From JAUWCW01 sp030609125 [NCBI: Candidatus Rokuibacteriota bacterium] (GTDB lineage Bacteria > JAUVQV01), in the NCBI GenBank assembly GCA_030609125.1, contig JAUWCW010000092.1:1-7349 (forward strand): a DNA stretch of 7,349 nt, written 5' to 3'. A program made the position numbers and the translations under genes. Shown here one piece after another: positions 4,695-7,349 of this stretch (its first letter is position 1; each line of letters begins with the position of its first letter). The notes beneath the pieces are model-generated. The model saw only the letters and a list, made by a program, of their open reading frames with translations, was not told where the DNA came from and did no database searches.

Positions 4695-6224
4695 TCAGCC
4701 GCCTCGCTGGAGTCTCATGAGAAAGTCGAAGATCGATTTCACCCTGGGCGTCAGCCGTGTCCGGCGGTAGGCGTCGGCGGCCTTGCGTATGGCCTCAGCC
4801 TGTGTGGGATAGGGGTGGATAACGCCGGAGAGCGCGTTCAGCCCGACTTTCGCTCCCATGGCGACGCTGATTTCACTGATCATCTCCCCCGCGTGGCGGG
4901 CCACGATGGTCGCGCCCACGATGGAGTCGGTCCCCTTCCTCACGTGGATTCTCACCATGCCCTCTTCCTCTCCCTCCAGGATCGCCCGGTCCACGTCGGA
5001 CATGCTGATGGTGAAGGTGTCGACGGGGATCCCCTTCTCGGCGGCGTCCTTCTCGTAGAGGCCGACGTGTGCGATCTCAGGGTCGGTGTAGGTGCACCAC
5101 GGTATGGTCAGGTCGCTGTATTTCTTTGATCCCCAGAAGAGTGCGTTCTGGATGACAAGGCGCGCCGCCGCGTCGGCGGTATGAGTGAACTGGTAGCGCG
5201 AGCAGATGTCTCCGGCGGCATAGATCCGCCGATTGCTTGTCCGCAGCCGGTCGTTGACGAGCACTCCTTTTCTCGCGTCATACGCAACCCCCGCGGCCTC
5301 CAGGCCAAGACCGTCAACGTTGGGCACCCTGCCCACGCCCACGAGGATCTCATCCACTTCGAGCACGCTCTCTGTCCCCTCGCACTCCAGGTGGATCTTC
5401 TTTGCCTTGCCGTCCTTTTCAACCCTGTTCGTCTTGCAGGGCATGACGCGCCTGATCCCTTCCCTGTCGAAAGCCTTCTCTATGATCGCCGCGGCGTCAC
5501 GGTCCTCCCGCGCAAGAATCTGGGGATGGGTGTTGAGAAGGAAGAGTTCGCATCCGAGGCGCCGGAACGTCTGCGCCATTTCGCAACCGATGGGACCGGC
5601 GCCGATCACGGCCAGGCGGGCCGGCCGCTCGGTGAGGGAAAAGATCGTCTCGTTGGTGCGAAAACCCGCCTCCTTCAGACCGGGGATCGGCGGCTCGAAC
5701 GCCCTCGCCCCGGTTGCGATGACCGCCTTTTTGAAACGAAGCTTTTTCCCGTCCACCTCCACCACGTCGGGACCCGCGAACCGCGCCTGGCCGAGAAAAA
5801 CATCCACCCCCAGTTCGTCCCGGTAGCGCGCCGCCGAATCGTTCCGGCTTATCCTCGACCGGAGCCGGCGCATTCTCTCCATCACCGCCGCAAAATCGAC
5901 CTTCACGTCCCCCGGAACGCCGACGCCGAACCCGCCCGCCGCCACGGCGTCCGCATAGGCCCTGGACGAGCGGATGATGGCCTTGGACGGAACGCAGCCC
6001 ACGTTGAGACAGTCTCCCCCCATGAAGCTTCGCTCGATGAGAGCGACCCTGGCCCCGACCCCGGCCGCCCCCGCCGCCGCCACGAGGCCGGCCGTCCCCG
6101 CTCCTATGACGACGAGATTGTATCGCCCCTGAGGATCAGGATTCTTCCAGTCTCGCGGGTGGACATTGCCCACCAGCACCTCGTTGAACTCGTCTTGGGG
6201 AGCTACCTCCCAGGAATCGCTCAT
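4695..6224 (-). CDS. FAD-dependent disulfide oxidoreductase, mercuric-reductase-like (not a true MerA)
   Basis: This 509-residue class I pyridine nucleotide-disulfide oxidoreductase uses FAD and NAD(P)H. The FAD-binding GAGTAG is at 41-46, the redox pair is in GGDCLNVGCVPSKA (Cys72, Cys77), and the NAD(P) Rossmann motif IGAGPIGCE is at about 207-215. A second FAD motif, IYAAGDI, lies near 334-340. The dimer-interface catalytic HPYPTQAE (His470, Glu477) is intact. It lacks both the N-terminal heavy-metal-binding domain and the C-terminal vicinal cysteines that MerA uses to bind Hg(II), so automatic labels of mercuric reductase should be doubted. An N-terminal extension of about 34 residues (VHPRDWKNPDP) marks the subgroup. 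The ATG at 6224 has an AGAGGAGAGGA ribosome-binding site and overlaps the stop of the TVP38 gene by four bases, so the two are probably co-translated. The substrate is unknown. Confidence 0.9.
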   Translation of the reverse strand: MSDSWEVAPQDEFNEVLVGNVHPRDWKNPDPQGRYNLVVIGAGTAGLVAAAGAAGVGARVALIERSFMGGDCLNVGCVPSKAIIRSSRAYADAVAAGGFGVGVPGDVKVDFAAVMERMRRLRSRISRNDSAARYRDELGVDVFLGQARFAGPDVVEVDGKKLRFKKAVIATGARAFEPPIPGLKEAGFRTNETIFSLTERPARLAVIGAGPIGCEMAQTFRRLGCELFLLNTHPQILAREDRDAAAIIEKAFDREGIRRVMPCKTNRVEKDGKAKKIHLECEGTESVLEVDEILVGVGRVPNVDGLGLEAAGVAYDARKGVLVNDRLRTSNRRIYAAGDICSRYQFTHTADAAARLVIQNALFWGSKKYSDLTIPWCTYTDPEIAHVGLYEKDAAEKGIPVDTFTISMSDVDRAILEGEEEGMVRIHVRKGTDSIVGATIVARHAGEMISEISVAMGAKVGLNALSGVIHPYPTQAEAIRKAADAYRRTRLTPRVKSIFDFLMRLQRGG

Positions 6225-6928
6225 GGAGTCCTCTCCTCTTCCCGGTTTTTGCGCTCTTTCCGCGCCTTGGCCCTCTGGTACAGAGTCGGTACCAGGGCGA
6301 ACAGGCCCAGGAGGACAAAGGATCCGATCACCCTCGGGCTCGCGATATTGCCCATACTGTCAATGGTGGCCAGGCTGGCTCCCGCGTTGGCGAAGACAAA
6401 ACTGCCCGGCAGAATACCAACGACCGTCCCCAGGACGTATGTCTTCAGAGGCAGCCCCGCGATGCCCGACGCCAGATTGACGAGCCAGAAGGGAAAGACC
6501 GGGACCAGGCGCAGGAAGAGCAGATAGGAGAGCCCGCTTTCTCTCAGTCCCCGGTCGAGTTTGGCCGTCCGGCTGCCGAACCTCTGAACAACCCAGTCCC
6601 GCAGGAGAAAACGGGCCACAAGAAAGGCCAGCGTGGCGCCGGTGGAGGCGCCGATATTGACATACACGGTACCCAGGATGCTGCCGAAGACGGCGCCCCC
6701 GGCAAGCGTCAGTACCGCCGCGCCCGGAAGTGACAGAGCTGTCTGGACGATATAGACCAGAACATAGGACGCGACAAAGAGCAGGGTGTGCTCCGCGTAA
6801 AGCTCAACCAGCTTCGCCTGGTTCGCCTTCAGGCTCTCAAGCGTCAGATAACGTCCGAGATTGAAATAGAAGAACGCGGCAATGGCCGCCATAAACAGCA
6901 GGAGAACAGCGATTTTCTTCTTGTCCAT
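6221..6928 (-). CDS. TVP38/TMEM64 family (VTT/DedA-like) inner-membrane protein
   Basis: This 235-residue polytopic membrane protein has an N-terminal anchor at about 6-23 and further hydrophobic segments near 48-64, 69-90, 92-108, 135-155, 163-183 and 199-216. A highly charged tail (KARKERKNREEE) ends it. The VTT-domain signature is visible in LSLPGAAVLTLAGGAVFG (66-82) and FLRLVPVFPFWLVNLASG (138-155), including the conserved Arg and Pro pair. Proteins of this superfamily move or scramble lipids and related small molecules across the membrane; the cargo here is unknown. The ATG at 6928 is chosen over the adjacent GTG at 6931 because GGGAGGGA then lies at better spacing. Pairing of TVP38 with a mercuric-reductase-like flavoprotein recurs in bacteria, and single-chain fusions of the two are known to me, suggesting a shared pathway. 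Confidence 0.92.
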   Translation of the reverse strand: MDKKKIAVLLLFMAAIAAFFYFNLGRYLTLESLKANQAKLVELYAEHTLLFVASYVLVYIVQTALSLPGAAVLTLAGGAVFGSILGTVYVNIGASTGATLAFLVARFLLRDWVVQRFGSRTAKLDRGLRESGLSYLLFLRLVPVFPFWLVNLASGIAGLPLKTYVLGTVVGILPGSFVFANAGASLATIDSMGNIASPRVIGSFVLLGLFALVPTLYQRAKARKERKNREEERTP

Positions 6929-6994
6929 CACGGTCCCTCCCTAAGGGTAAGGGTTCACGCAAGGATAAGGGATCCCGGCGCGAGCGACTCTTCC

Positions 6995-7014
6995 TGACCT
7001 TATCTGATGACCTT
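6995..7014 (+). repeat. Direct repeat TGACCTT in the spacer upstream of the TVP38 operon
   Basis: Two identical heptamers, TGACCTT at 6995-7001 and 7008-7014, start 13 bases apart in the 106-base spacer between the phosphogluconolactonase gene and the TVP38 gene. Tandem half-sites at this place could be an activator or repressor site for the minus-strand operon, but the period is not a full helical turn and no good -35/-10 pair is visible. CCCTTA-type repeats also occur nearby (about 6941-6970, minus strand). Confidence 0.3.
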
Positions 7015-7034
7015 CACAGTCAAAAGGAGCCCTT

Positions 7035-7349
7035 TCACGGACACGACCCTGCCGCACGATCAACGTATATGGCAAGAGTTCCCCGCGGCCGCACGAGGGA
7101 AGCCGGCAGCCGGGAATCCGGTTCCGCTTCCCACACCCTCCTCACAATTTCAGCCTTCTTCTTTCCCGTCGCAAGAAGAACCACGTTTCGGCACTCGTTC
7201 AGAACCGGCAGGGTGAGCGTCACCCGTTCGTGGGCCGCCTCTTTCGGCCGTGACGCGATGACCCACCTCCCCGTCTCCGCAAGCTCGCCGCCTCCCGGAA
7301 AAAGAGAGGCTGTGTGTCCGTCCTCGCCGATACCCAGAAGAATGAGGTC
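7035..7349 (-). CDS. pgl: 6-phosphogluconolactonase, C-terminal part (N-terminus beyond window)
   Basis: This enzyme hydrolyses 6-phosphoglucono-1,5-lactone to 6-phosphogluconate in the oxidative pentose phosphate pathway, in the cytoplasm. The last 104 residues are present and the frame enters from the right edge. The family signature DLILLGIGEDGHTASLFPG begins at the first visible codon. It is followed by HERVTLTLPVLNECRNVVLLATG and by LPASLVRP close to the C-terminus, all in the order typical of the DevB/Pgl type. The stop codon is TGA at 7035-7037. A short AAAGG-GCT-CCUUU hairpin right after the stop (about 7021-7035) is too small to call as a terminator. The rest of the gene, and any zwf or gnd neighbour, lies outside the window. 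Confidence 0.94.
   Translation of the reverse strand, partial: DLILLGIGEDGHTASLFPGGGELAETGRWVIASRPKEAAHERVTLTLPVLNECRNVVLLATGKKKAEIVRRVWEAEPDSRLPASLVRPRGTLAIYVDRAAGSCP

Noticed and set aside
4695-6224. True mercuric reductase and a mer operon
   Set aside because: There is no HMA domain, no C-terminal vicinal Cys pair, and no merR, merT or merP neighbours.
5181-6527. A long plus-strand open frame of 448 codons opposite the flavoprotein and TVP38 genes
   Set aside because: It is antisense to two well-recognised genes, its product is rich in Arg, Pro and His with no family motif, and it is the usual shadow of high third-position GC.

Overview
The window is GC-rich bacterial DNA, tightly packed and mostly on the minus strand. 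It carries no phage, insertion sequence, CRISPR or RNA-gene signature. The gene set suggests an anaerobic or facultative bacterium of the deltaproteobacterial (Desulfobacterota-like) kind: tungstate uptake, an arsenosugar-type radical SAM gene that appears to contain selenocysteine, and a selenodomain-associated glycosyltransferase. That lineage is an inference; no marker gene is present.

Layout, left to right. (1) Positions 1-2479, minus strand: a tungstate ABC transporter operon read in the order tupB-tupC-tupA, with tupA running off the left edge. Its control region at 2313-2479 can be read almost base by base. A sigma70-type promoter is followed directly by a folded leader resembling the molybdenum/tungsten cofactor (Moco/Tuco) riboswitch, then by an intrinsic terminator whose hairpin competes with an alternative pairing. 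(2) Positions 2631-3963, plus strand: an AhpD-like CxxC protein and the radical SAM protein ArsS. The ArsS reading frame meets an in-frame TGA exactly where the family has its C-terminal Cys in a conserved CTAG..SC-GG tail. It continues for six family-like codons to a TAG, and a bacterial SECIS-type hairpin follows the TGA. (3) Positions 3991-6928, minus strand and convergent with arsS: a TVP38/VTT membrane protein, a mercuric-reductase-like flavoprotein disulfide oxidoreductase and a glycosyltransferase 2 of the 'rSAM/selenodomain-associated' type, coupled by a 4-base overlap and an 8-base gap. (4) Positions 7035-7349, minus strand: the C-terminal part of 6-phosphogluconolactonase, cut by the right edge.

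How it may work together: the tup operon imports tungstate for a pterin cofactor, and cofactor surplus would end its transcription early. ArsS with its AhpD-like partner would join an arsenic centre to the 5'-deoxyadenosyl group of SAM. The neighbouring flavoprotein, membrane protein and glycosyltransferase could further process or handle such products, but that last link rests only on neighbourhood. The two most interesting items are the probable selenocysteine in ArsS and the complete promoter-riboswitch-terminator unit in front of the tungstate transporter.
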